IMG/VR virus record: IMGVR_UViG_3300034198_014563
Span: 1 to 32,373 of that record
DNA from: a virus
Direction: 5' to 3' (one strand)
Length of the DNA: 32,373 bases
Part shown: positions 1 to 5,734 of the stretch, in pieces
How the letters are laid out: each line of letters opens with the position of its first letter
How positions within the stretch are numbered: the stretch's first letter is position 1
Notes under the pieces: model-generated
Told to the model about the DNA's origin: nothing
What the model saw: only the letters and a program-made list of their open reading frames with translations
Databases searched by the model: none
Position numbers and translations under genes: made by a program

Positions 1-44
1 CTTACGCCAGGAAATGGCTTGCGTAGTAAATAATTGTCGGTCAT
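1..44 (-). CDS. 5' end of an unidentified gene (partial)
   Basis: The ATG at 44-42 is preceded on the minus strand by the strong ribosome-binding sequence AGGAGAAAACAA. It overlaps the TGA of the preceding small membrane gene (ATGA arrangement), so it is almost certainly a real start. Only 14 codons (reading MTDNYLLRKPFPGV) fall inside the window. The fragment is too short to identify. It is the last member in view of the run of tiny coupled genes below 1.3 kb. Confidence 0.6.
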   Translation of the reverse strand, partial: MTDNYLLRKPFPGV

Positions 45-190
45 TTGTTTTCTCCTAGGGTTTTAGCGTGTTTAACAAATACTGGGTATAGGTCAGGGTT
101 AATAGCACAAGCTAACATTAGCAGAGCTGTGCTTACCCAAAAGATAGGCAGTGAAATTACTAGTTGAATAACTTTCAACAATGTCTTCAT
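41..190 (-). CDS. Small single-pass membrane protein (49 aa)
   Basis: This 49-codon ORF starts at ATG 190-188, overlapping the stop of the upstream 112-aa gene by ATGA, and ends in a TGA that overlaps the next ATG at 44. Tight coupling on both sides is the main evidence that it is real. The protein begins MKTLLKVIQ and has one hydrophobic segment at about residues 6-30, followed by a short hydrophilic tail containing two prolines and several lysines. This suggests a single-pass inner-membrane protein with a short positive N-terminus. A Cys at residue 28 could suggest a lipobox, but the surrounding residues (LMLACAIN) fit only loosely. The function is unknown. Small phage membrane proteins of this kind include lysis regulators and superinfection factors, but nothing here chooses between them. 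Confidence 0.6.
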   Translation of the reverse strand: MKTLLKVIQLVISLPIFWVSTALLMLACAINPDLYPVFVKHAKTLGENK

Positions 191-525
191 AGCTGTTCAC
201 CTTTTTGAATTTTTTTCCTACGAGCAACTGATTTAGTTTGAGGCTCGTCTTTCAAAGACAAAAAGTGCTGAAGGCGCTGACGGTTGTATTCAGACCATGG
301 GTCGTTTAGAGCCATAAGGTCTAACTTCATTTTCATGTACTTGATAGCGTCTTTGCTATAGAACTCTCCCTCTTTTGCAGGGCGTAGAGGACCTTTTCTG
401 TCAAACCAACTCCACTTGATTACAAACAGCCATTGTTTCACTGTTTTTGGTTGAATGAACTCTCGTAGGGTGTGGCGAGATTTTGTCATGCGAGTTAGGT
501 ACTTGTTTGTTTCATCGTTGTTCAT
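187..525 (-). CDS. Hypothetical basic protein (112 aa)
   Basis: I place the start at ATG 525 (MNNDETNKY...) and not at the longer in-frame ATG at 573. The 525 start has the strong site AAAGGAGAAAACAA directly upstream and forms an ATGA overlap with the preceding gene's stop. The protein is rich in Lys and Arg, with several Trp residues near residues 30-45 and a very basic C-terminus (RRKKIQKGEQL). I recognise no family. It belongs to the coupled run of small genes at the distal end of the early operon, which in phages usually encodes host-takeover or accessory proteins. A nucleic-acid-binding role is possible from the charge, but this is only inference. Confidence 0.7.
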   Translation of the reverse strand: MNNDETNKYLTRMTKSRHTLREFIQPKTVKQWLFVIKWSWFDRKGPLRPAKEGEFYSKDAIKYMKMKLDLMALNDPWSEYNRQRLQHFLSLKDEPQTKSVARRKKIQKGEQL

Positions 526-737
526 TTGTTTTCTCCTTTGATAAGTTTGGTGTGGTGGCGAACAGCCTTGCATCCTGTGTGAGATTGCATCAGTTTAAAT
601 TTACGACAATAAGGGTTTTGACAAGCCAAGTTGTCTAGCAGTTTGATAATGCGTTCTTCAACTTTTTCAACCCAACGACAAATGCACTGGTCTTTGTCAT
701 ATTTCCATTTTTCATCACACTCAGGCTTGTGGTTCAT
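522..737 (-). CDS. Hypothetical Cys-rich protein (71 aa)
   Basis: This 71-residue protein starts MNHKPECDEK and overlaps the upstream gene by 17 bases and the downstream gene by an ATGA. It has six cysteines (C7, C18, C20, C39, C44, C56) and a His pair (H61, H62). The spacings (C-x-C and C-x4-C) would allow a small zinc-binding fold. I do not recognise the family. A VEERI-x2-LLDNLAC segment reads as an amphipathic helix between the Cys clusters. Its location suggests a minor early accessory protein. Confidence 0.65.
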   Translation of the reverse strand: MNHKPECDEKWKYDKDQCICRWVEKVEERIIKLLDNLACQNPYCRKFKLMQSHTGCKAVRHHTKLIKGENK

Positions 738-978
738 TTGTTCCCTCGTCTTGTTTAGCTACACGAGCTGCTACTTCTTCGTCAGTCATACGAAGGTCTG
801 AGTACAAAAGCCACATAATGTTTGCTGGTGTGCAGCTTGGCTTGTAGTAGTAAACATCTAGAATCTGTTGAACAGCGTCTAGAATCCGCTCACGTTCTTG
901 TTGCACTGCTGGCTTAGGCTCTGCAGCGTGAGGTTTATCCCAGTAGTGCTTGATGATATCGAAGTAATCTTTACTCAT
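721..978 (-). CDS. Hypothetical protein (85 aa)
   Basis: The start at 978 lies inside the end of the DUF1599-family gene (8-base overlap), so translation is probably coupled. The protein is soluble-looking and mostly helical. It has a basic/aromatic N-terminus (MSKDYFDIIKHYWDK), a helix with QERERILDAVQQILDV at about residues 27-42, and an acidic C-terminal helix (MTDEEVAARVAKQDE). No catalytic motif or membrane segment is visible and I do not recognise a family. Confidence 0.65.
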   Translation of the reverse strand: MSKDYFDIIKHYWDKPHAAEPKPAVQQERERILDAVQQILDVYYYKPSCTPANIMWLLYSDLRMTDEEVAARVAKQDEGTNEPQA

Positions 979-1312
979 TAGGCCACTGACCGTCTAGCAC
1001 CATCATCGCAATGATTGCATAGTTAGCGAGGTCTAGGAAAGAATCCTTGAGACTTTCATTTTCTGGGTTAGCCCCTGAGTCAACTAGGTTATTAATACGA
1101 GCCAGTTTATCCCACATACGAACACGAAGGCCGTTAAGCGGTCCGCCTGGGCTTAGTGAGATGTTTTTTGGTCCGTAGTCAGCGTGTTTTTTTAGTAGTA
1201 CGTGTTCAGCTTGAGCAAACTGTTGAGCAAGGTCATCTTTAAACTGTAGGTGGGGGATAATTTCATCAGGTAAAGTTGTTTGCTCTGTGTATAGTGATGC
1301 CATTTGTGCCAT
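971..1312 (-). CDS. DUF1599 / nucleotide modification associated domain 1 (Nmad1)-like protein
   Basis: This 113-aa protein starts at ATG 1312 (TAATG overlap with the upstream gene; AAAGGA about 8 bases upstream). It matches the layout I know for DUF1599 (PF07659): a helix with K-x-A-D-Y-G at residues 42-47, then GLRVRMWDKLARI at 61-73, then an acidic helix SLKDSFLDLANYAII at 87-101. The pattern of D45, D68-K69, R72, D90, D94 and N97 resembles the all-alpha NTP pyrophosphatase (MazG/dUTPase-like) arrangement, so a nucleotide-hydrolysing or nucleotide-modification role is plausible. That role is inferred from the family and not shown. The protein has the usual single-domain length for phage members. 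It sits directly downstream of the recombination nucleases, away from the polymerase. Confidence 0.75.
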   Translation of the reverse strand: MAQMASLYTEQTTLPDEIIPHLQFKDDLAQQFAQAEHVLLKKHADYGPKNISLSPGGPLNGLRVRMWDKLARINNLVDSGANPENESLKDSFLDLANYAIIAMMVLDGQWPNE

Positions 1313-1758
1313 TATATATTCCTTTTAAAATCGTTTGATCTACGAGTAATTTCTCTTGAAACTAGTAATAAATCACGCTCATGATTATTTAGTAGCATCT
1401 CTACTAATTTACGATAAGCATATTTTTCTTCATACTGGTTATCAAGTTCAATAATTTCTGGACTAATTGCTACTTCAGCTTTAATAGCAGTTACACGTTC
1501 ACCTTTTGCTTGAGCTCCCATACGGCGAATTAACATCGTACTTTCTAAGAATTCTTTCTTTTTTAAAGATGCACGTTCTTCTAACTGAGCCATTGTAAGC
1601 TGTGAGTTAATGTAATCAGTCCATGCAGTTAGTTGAGTAAATAATCTTCCCAGCTCTTCTGATCCAATATCAGTAATATCTGAAGGCAAAGTTACTTGAT
1701 CTTCTGATGGTTTGTAGAAGTGTATTCCCCATTCATTAAATTTTTCTAATGCACTCAT
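1312..1758 (-). CDS. Hypothetical helical protein, possible UvsY-like recombination mediator
   Basis: This 148-aa protein has the strong site AAGGAGTAGTAA before ATG 1758. It is nearly all helical: an N-terminal region, then a coiled-coil-type stretch at about residues 36-75 (LTAWTDYINSQLTMAQLEER, KKKEFLES), then a C-terminal helix ending REITRRSNDFKRNI. The size, two helical blocks separated by a variable middle, and the R-x-I-x2-R C-terminal pattern recall T4 UvsY (137 aa), which loads the RecA-like UvsX onto SSB-coated DNA. The neighbourhood (RecA, nucleases, SNF2 helicase, SSB) would suit such a factor. I see this as a resemblance, not a clear match; it could equally be an unrelated coiled-coil protein. 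Confidence 0.7.
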   Translation of the reverse strand: MSALEKFNEWGIHFYKPSEDQVTLPSDITDIGSEELGRLFTQLTAWTDYINSQLTMAQLEERASLKKKEFLESTMLIRRMGAQAKGERVTAIKAEVAISPEIIELDNQYEEKYAYRKLVEMLLNNHERDLLLVSREITRRSNDFKRNI

Positions 1759-1761
1759 TTA

Positions 1762-2604
1762 CTACTCCTTATATGGGTCACATTGTTTGCAAGTACCACT
1801 TGGGTTGTTGGTACATTCTGGAACAACTCCTGCATTTACTGAGTCTACCACAACTTTTGCTTTGTCAAAAATGTGTTCTACTAAACCAAAGTCAGCTTTT
1901 ACTGGCTCAAATTCACGGTAATCTTGGTCTGCTTTTAGTTCATAAAGGAAAATAATTTCAGTAACTTCTTCGTGACCCATACGTTTCATAAGTTCTAAGT
2001 ACATTTGACCTTGAAGAATGTGACTTGAAAATGGACGTTTAATTGCTTTCCATGCCTTCATAAAGTCACCATCAGCTTCTTTCATTAGTTCTGGAGCTTC
2101 AAAACGTAATGTACCGGGACCCACTGATTTAATTTCAATTAGTGCATCACCTTGTGAATCTTTAATCCATCCATCAGTATGGCCTTTAATTCGTAAAGAA
2201 TCATCTGAGAGAGTTACCTCTGCATAAATAAGGTCTGGTTTTCCGCATCGATCGCAGGACTCTGGAGAAGTTCCCCAAGTAATCCAATGACAGGCTTGGC
2301 ATTTAAATTGACCATGCAAAATGCCCATTTCTTGAAAATATCCTTGCCATTTAGAGTGAACAGCATGGCCGGTATCAAATACAGACTGTAATTTTAACGG
2401 AGGTTTTTCTGCAATTTTTGTTTCTCCATTTAGTAAAAAGTAAGATCCTCGCATACACCAATCTTTTTTTATAATTTCTGAAGGATGTAGTACAGTAGTA
2501 CTTCGATTACCCGGAGGTCGTTGTAGCAAGTGTCGTTCTAAATTTCCAATAAGTCTGGTGTTAGTTTTTTTAGCGTCTAAAAAACGCTTTAGTTCTGAGC
2601 TCAT
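1762..2604 (-). CDS. Cas4/RecB-like PD-(D/E)XK exonuclease, probable Fe-S type
   Basis: This 280-aa nuclease has the PD-(D/E)XK core: an upstream G-x-x-x-H motif at residues 79-83 (GHAVH; first His H80), D144 in GHTDGW, E157 and K159 in the strand LIEIKS, and the helical Q200 (QGQMYLE). C50 near the N-terminus plus C264, C272 and C275 at the C-terminus match the four-Cys arrangement that holds a [4Fe-4S] cluster in Cas4 and AddB nucleases. A second set (C102, C105, C117, C120) looks like an inserted zinc ribbon, which is less usual. Predicted role: DNA end processing (5'- or 3'-exonuclease) for recombination or host DNA degradation. It overlaps the WhiB gene by ATGA, so the two are co-translated. 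There is no CRISPR array nearby, so a role in spacer acquisition is unlikely. Confidence 0.85.
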   Translation of the reverse strand: MSSELKRFLDAKKTNTRLIGNLERHLLQRPPGNRSTTVLHPSEIIKKDWCMRGSYFLLNGETKIAEKPPLKLQSVFDTGHAVHSKWQGYFQEMGILHGQFKCQACHWITWGTSPESCDRCGKPDLIYAEVTLSDDSLRIKGHTDGWIKDSQGDALIEIKSVGPGTLRFEAPELMKEADGDFMKAWKAIKRPFSSHILQGQMYLELMKRMGHEEVTEIIFLYELKADQDYREFEPVKADFGLVEHIFDKAKVVVDSVNAGVVPECTNNPSGTCKQCDPYKE

Positions 2605-2936
2605 TTATTCCTTATGTTTAGTGTTAGTACAAATTCTTCTAAAGACATTTTGCCTTTTTTGGTTTTTTGCCATTTTCTTATTAAAGCATTTCTTTCTCTG
2701 TGGGACATTCCTCCCCAAATTCCATGCTGTGTGTCAGTTTCAATTGCTTCCCATAAACAAATATTTTTTACAGGACATGGGGTTGTGCCATTTTCTCCAA
2801 AACAATACTTTTTAGCTTGTGTTGCTATTTTTTTATATAAAGACTTATCTCTTGGTGGAAAAAATAGCTCAGTGTCTGCTCCTTCACAAGCAGCTTTGTG
2901 CCACCACCTCAGATCGTCATCAGAGTCTTTGTTCAT
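2601..2936 (-). CDS. WhiB-family Fe-S transcription regulator
   Basis: This 111-aa protein has the WhiB signature: C17 in an early W-rich segment (RWWHKAACEG), the C-terminal Cys set C45, C54 and C60 (CPVKNIC), and the G-I-W-G-G turn at residues 72-76 followed by a basic helix (SHRERNAL). WhiB proteins bind a [4Fe-4S] cluster and usually act by contacting region 4 of the housekeeping sigma factor. Phage copies such as that of mycobacteriophage TM4 can repress the host whiB gene and affect superinfection. The oddity is the gap between the second and third Cys: canonical WhiB has C-x2-C, here it is C45-x8-C54. The family is restricted to Actinobacteria and their phages, which sets the host range. 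It overlaps its neighbours on both sides, so it belongs to the recombination operon. Confidence 0.9.
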   Translation of the reverse strand: MNKDSDDDLRWWHKAACEGADTELFFPPRDKSLYKKIATQAKKYCFGENGTTPCPVKNICLWEAIETDTQHGIWGGMSHRERNALIRKWQKTKKGKMSLEEFVLTLNIRNK

Positions 2937-3243
2937 TTAACTCATTCCATAATTCTAAAAAGTCTGTTTCTAATAGTATAACGTAATCTTCGCCGTCAAG
3001 ATGAATGCCAAATATAGGCAATCTTCCATCCATAATTGCTTCTAAAGTTATTTTTTTGAGTTCAACAGACTGAATGGTTTTGGATTTTTTTCCCGTCCAT
3101 TTATGCTCGACCAGGAGCCCTTCTGAGCGTACATCTCCTTTTCCTGACCAAAAAGCACCACTTGCTGCTTGTGTTCTTCCTCCAATTGCTTTTGCAATTC
3201 GTTTTTCGTGTTTTTGACTTTGTTTTTGTCCTTCACTCTTCAT
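2920..3243 (-). CDS. Hjc-like Holliday junction resolvase / PD-(D/E)XK endonuclease
   Basis: This 107-aa single-domain nuclease shows E13 in an N-terminal helix (KHEKRIAKAI), a Gly/Ser-rich loop, D37 in GKGDV, and E46-x-K48 in the strand LLVEHKW. This order (E, D, E-x-K) and length match the small archaeal Hjc-type and phage resolvase relatives of the PD-(D/E)XK fold. Predicted role: resolution of branched recombination intermediates made by the RecA encoded nearby, before packaging. It overlaps the upstream gene (110 aa) by 11 bases and the WhiB gene by 17. A general small phage endonuclease is the alternative. Confidence 0.75.
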   Translation of the reverse strand: MKSEGQKQSQKHEKRIAKAIGGRTQAASGAFWSGKGDVRSEGLLVEHKWTGKKSKTIQSVELKKITLEAIMDGRLPIFGIHLDGEDYVILLETDFLELWNELNEQRL

Positions 3244-3565
3244 TTGGCTCTTTTTTAAAATCTTCTGTCAAAGTAATTTTTCCTTCTTTATATGCCTTTA
3301 TAATTCGTGGAACTAAAAAGTAAAGTTGCTCTCTTGTGTAACAAGTGTCACATCCACAAAAAGGTTGACCTGAAAGAGTTTCAAAATTAGTAGATAAAGT
3401 GATAGTAAATGAGTCTTTAATCCATTCATTATCTTCATCAAATTCAATTTGATTTAAAATGTCTTCTTCTAATGATTCTTCACAATTGGCCATATAGATA
3501 TTAAAATCATGTTCTAAAATCATTCCCCATTCAAAATCTAAAATTTGAAATTCAGGATCACTCAT
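3233..3565 (-). CDS. Hypothetical acidic protein with C-x-C-x2-C motif (110 aa)
   Basis: The protein is strongly acidic through residues 1-50 (many Asp and Glu) and contains C70-G-C72-D-T-C75, with C28 as a possible further ligand. This hints at a metal-binding knuckle. The start at 3565 overlaps the RecA stop by 8 bases, and the stop overlaps the Hjc-like gene. I do not recognise a family. Its placement between RecA and a resolvase suggests a recombination accessory, but the sequence gives no direct support. No membrane segment is visible. Confidence 0.7.
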   Translation of the reverse strand: MSDPEFQILDFEWGMILEHDFNIYMANCEESLEEDILNQIEFDEDNEWIKDSFTITLSTNFETLSGQPFCGCDTCYTREQLYFLVPRIIKAYKEGKITLTEDFKKEPNEE

Positions 3566-4610
3566 CTTCTTCTACTCCTGCAAAAGTATCTGGGGTTGAA
3601 AGCACTAATTCTCTAAGTTCTTCAAATAGATCTAAATCTTCTCGCACTGAGTTAGCAAATGCTGCTAGGCCATTCCATTTATTATCTTTGTAATAAACCC
3701 AACCACCTTTACGTTCAACAATACTTTTTACAATTGCCATTGAAGCAACTTCTTTTGCAGTATCATAATCACCAGCTTCAAATACACTATGATCTGCAAA
3801 ATAATAGTCAACGTACGCAACACGACCTGGTGGTGCAGTTTTATTTTTTAGAATGCGAATCTTAATTTGTTGACCTACTTTCTTTTTGTTATCGCCATTT
3901 CCTACTTCCAAATATTCAGAACGGCGTATTTCTGCACGAGTAAAGAAAGCATAGTTTTTACCTTCACCTCCCGGTGTGGTACGAGGATCTCCGTGCATTA
4001 CGCCAATTTTCATACGATATTGGTTGATTATGATGCCTAAAATAGGACGTTCGCTTTCTATAAGGCTTCTTTTCATAGCTGCTCCAGCTTTACGAAAAAA
4101 CTTGTTAGTAATAAGTGCTCCACGACCAACAGTCATTTCATCCATATTTTTTTCGTCTTCTGGACCGGGCACTAATGCAGGAAGGGAGTCAATAACAATA
4201 GCATCTACTGATTTTGATTCGGCAAATGCGAGTACGGCGTCGTAGGCTTCTTCCATGATGTTGGTTTCGACAACAATGACTCGTTCACTGTCAACTCCAC
4301 AGATTTTAGCGTATTCTGGGACCCATTGTTCTGCTGCAACCCAGACTGTTGTAAAATTTGGGTCCTTAGCTTGATTAGCTGCAATTGTCTTAAGCGCAAT
4401 CGCCGTTTTTCCGTGACTAGCTTCACCAATAAGCTCATTCCACTGATTAGCAGGAAAGCCACCGCCCAAAACATAGTCGAAAGTAGTAGACCCAGTAGTG
4501 AATCTGGTAATGAGGTCTGCACGAATATCTTCTCCTATAACTACTGCATCATGTCCTAATTTTTTGTTAATTTGAGCCATGATCTTTTTTGCTTCGGCAT
4601 TAATTGTCAT
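3558..4610 (-). CDS. recA: RecA/UvsX-type recombinase
   Basis: This 350-aa protein aligns with the RecA core. The Walker A box is GEASHGKT (residues 62-69), the catalytic glutamate equivalent is E94 (VWVAAEQW), the Walker B strand ends in D141 (AIVIDSLPAL), and the L2 DNA-binding loop region is NQYRMKIGV followed by TTPGGEGKNY. The C-terminus is acidic (GVEEDE), as in bacterial RecA. It forms ATP-dependent filaments on ssDNA for strand exchange, serving repair and recombination-dependent replication. It lies in a run of overlapping genes with nucleases on both sides. It resembles bacterial and actinophage RecA more than T4 UvsX in motif spelling. Confidence 0.95.
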   Translation of the reverse strand: MTINAEAKKIMAQINKKLGHDAVVIGEDIRADLITRFTTGSTTFDYVLGGGFPANQWNELIGEASHGKTAIALKTIAANQAKDPNFTTVWVAAEQWVPEYAKICGVDSERVIVVETNIMEEAYDAVLAFAESKSVDAIVIDSLPALVPGPEDEKNMDEMTVGRGALITNKFFRKAGAAMKRSLIESERPILGIIINQYRMKIGVMHGDPRTTPGGEGKNYAFFTRAEIRRSEYLEVGNGDNKKKVGQQIKIRILKNKTAPPGRVAYVDYYFADHSVFEAGDYDTAKEVASMAIVKSIVERKGGWVYYKDNKWNGLAAFANSVREDLDLFEELRELVLSTPDTFAGVEEDE

Positions 4611-5046
4611 TTGTTACTTCCAATACAATAAGGGTACAATCTTTTGATTTAACCTCAATAAATTGTTCATTTTTTGTGTAAATAGTATTTTTAACAATAA
4701 TTGGTGCGTTTGTTAAAATGATTCCCGGTGCTATTAGAGCATGTGTACGATTGTGGTTAATGGTTACAAAAGATGTATTTGTGGGATTATTTAAAAATTT
4801 TTGTTTACGGCCTGAGTAGTGAAGTGTGTCATACTGAAATTTAGGACCTTTCCAGTTATGTTTTACCTCTACTTCAAACTGATGAAAAGTTCCTTTTAAA
4901 TCAGTAGCAAGTACATCAATTCCATATTTATCTGGATTAACGTAAGCATTCCATCCTTTTGCTTCCAGCCATCTTATAAACAGTTCTTTTGCATTATCGT
5001 CATTGTTATAGTGTGACTCATTAAAAGTTTTTTTAGTTAACGTCAT
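4600..5046 (-). CDS. Putative PD-(D/E)XK endonuclease (148 aa)
   Basis: The N-terminal half reads like a compact restriction-type nuclease core: a helix with AKELFIRWLEAKG (19-31), then D44 (YGIDVLAT) and E60-V-K62 (FEVEVKH) on adjacent strands. The C-terminal half is beta-rich, without known motifs. The motif order supports a PD-(D/E)XK nuclease, though the exact family is not clear to me. It overlaps RecA by 11 bases and the 91-aa gene by 14, so expression is coupled. A structure-specific nuclease in recombination is likely; a VRR-NUC-like or host-restriction-like nuclease is the alternative. Confidence 0.7.
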   Translation of the reverse strand: MTLTKKTFNESHYNNDDNAKELFIRWLEAKGWNAYVNPDKYGIDVLATDLKGTFHQFEVEVKHNWKGPKFQYDTLHYSGRKQKFLNNPTNTSFVTINHNRTHALIAPGIILTNAPIIVKNTIYTKNEQFIEVKSKDCTLIVLEVTNDN

Positions 5047-5308
5047 TATTTTCCAAACGTAAACTATTTAGGTGATCTGTAATCAAAGTTTTTAGTCCGG
5101 AAATAAAATCTACTAATTGATCAGAAGTCCAAAAAAATGCATCTCCTGTTCCTTCTTGTTGCATTAGCTCTATGGCTGATTCTAAAATTACATCTACACG
5201 AGTATTAGCTGTACCAATTCCTGTATCAAATAACTCTAATTTTGATTTTAAAGATTGCAAAGTTTTTACTGCTTGTAGTGTATTTCCTAGTTCTGTTGTA
5301 TTATCCAT
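5033..5308 (-). CDS. Hypothetical helical protein (91 aa)
   Basis: This small soluble protein (MDNTTELGN...) appears helical, with heptad-like Leu/Val spacing at residues 10-30 and an acidic tail. It has no Cys cluster or catalytic motif. Its start overlaps the stop of the zinc-ribbon gene and its stop lies in the nuclease gene. I do not recognise the family, and the coupling to the RecA operon is the only clue to its role. Confidence 0.7.
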   Translation of the reverse strand: MDNTTELGNTLQAVKTLQSLKSKLELFDTGIGTANTRVDVILESAIELMQQEGTGDAFFWTSDQLVDFISGLKTLITDHLNSLRLENNDVN

Positions 5309-5675
5309 TTATTCTTCCAATTATTTCTTGAGGATTGTAGTTACTTTGTAGATTATTTCCTATTGCTTGTTTAGCCGATCCTTGAACACTTGAACCAGCC
5401 AACGAACCGTAGCGAGAACCAGATTGTTCGATGGGATACCCGCAGTCAAGGCAACGTGCTTTTGTATTTTGAACAGACATATAGTTGCTCGACCCGCAGT
5501 CAGGACACGTAGCAGTCTGCGAAGATGAGGGTAGTCCTCTTTGTGCTTGTGGTTGAAAGGAAGGCATCGGAGCCATTGGTTTTTGTGATGGAGGAATTAA
5601 TGAAGGAAGTTGCTGTGAAGATTGTTGGGGAACTTGATTGCCAAGTTTTTTTGCGTACCAATCTGAATTACTCAA
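5301..5675 (-). CDS. Zinc-ribbon protein with disordered Pro/Gln-rich N-terminus (124 aa)
   Basis: A TTG start at 5675 is inferred. It sits about 9 bases after AAAGGA and no ATG exists in frame near it. Residues 10-55 are a Pro/Gln/Ser-rich, probably disordered linker. C57-x2-C60 and C75-x2-C78 form a zinc ribbon (TCPDCGSS, ARCLDCGYP) like those in primases or transcription factors. The tail is Gly/Ser/Asn-rich. No enzymatic domain is visible, so an adaptor role is likely. It is the first gene after the polymerase and follows a very AT-rich 59-base spacer that may carry a promoter. Confidence 0.7.
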   Translation of the reverse strand: MSNSDWYAKKLGNQVPQQSSQQLPSLIPPSQKPMAPMPSFQPQAQRGLPSSSQTATCPDCGSSNYMSVQNTKARCLDCGYPIEQSGSRYGSLAGSSVQGSAKQAIGNNLQSNYNPQEIIGRING

Positions 5676-5716
5676 AATATGTTTCCTTTTGTATAAATAA
5701 AAACTATATATATATA

Positions 5717-5722
5717 ATTATA
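5717..5722 (-). promoter_or_regulatory. Candidate -10 box in AT-rich spacer
   Basis: The 59-base gap between the polymerase stop and the zinc-ribbon start is almost pure A+T. On the minus strand it contains TATAAT inside a run of alternating TA. I find no good TTGACA at the right distance, so this may be a weak or host-specific promoter for the RecA/WhiB operon, or simply AT-rich spacer. There is no U-tracted hairpin here. Confidence 0.3.
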
Positions 5723-5734
5723 TACTTTTTTTAA

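Noticed and set aside
1749-1955. Plus-strand open frames such as 1749-1955, 2614-2940, 3976-4245 and 27930-28238
   Set aside because: They lie fully opposite well-supported minus-strand genes, lack convincing ribosome sites and have low-complexity or hydrophobic translations typical of complementary shadows.
1762-2604. Cas4-like nuclease as a sign of CRISPR adaptation
   Set aside because: Phage Cas4 relatives usually stand alone as exonucleases, and no cas1, cas2 or repeat array is present.
3048-3236. Minus-strand frame at 3048-3236
   Set aside because: It is inside the Hjc-like gene in another frame, and its translation is Lys/Gln-rich noise with no family features.
4205-4522. Minus-strand frame of 105 aa inside the RecA gene
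   Set aside because: RecA occupies the region with intact motifs. The alternative translation has no family features and no ribosome site.
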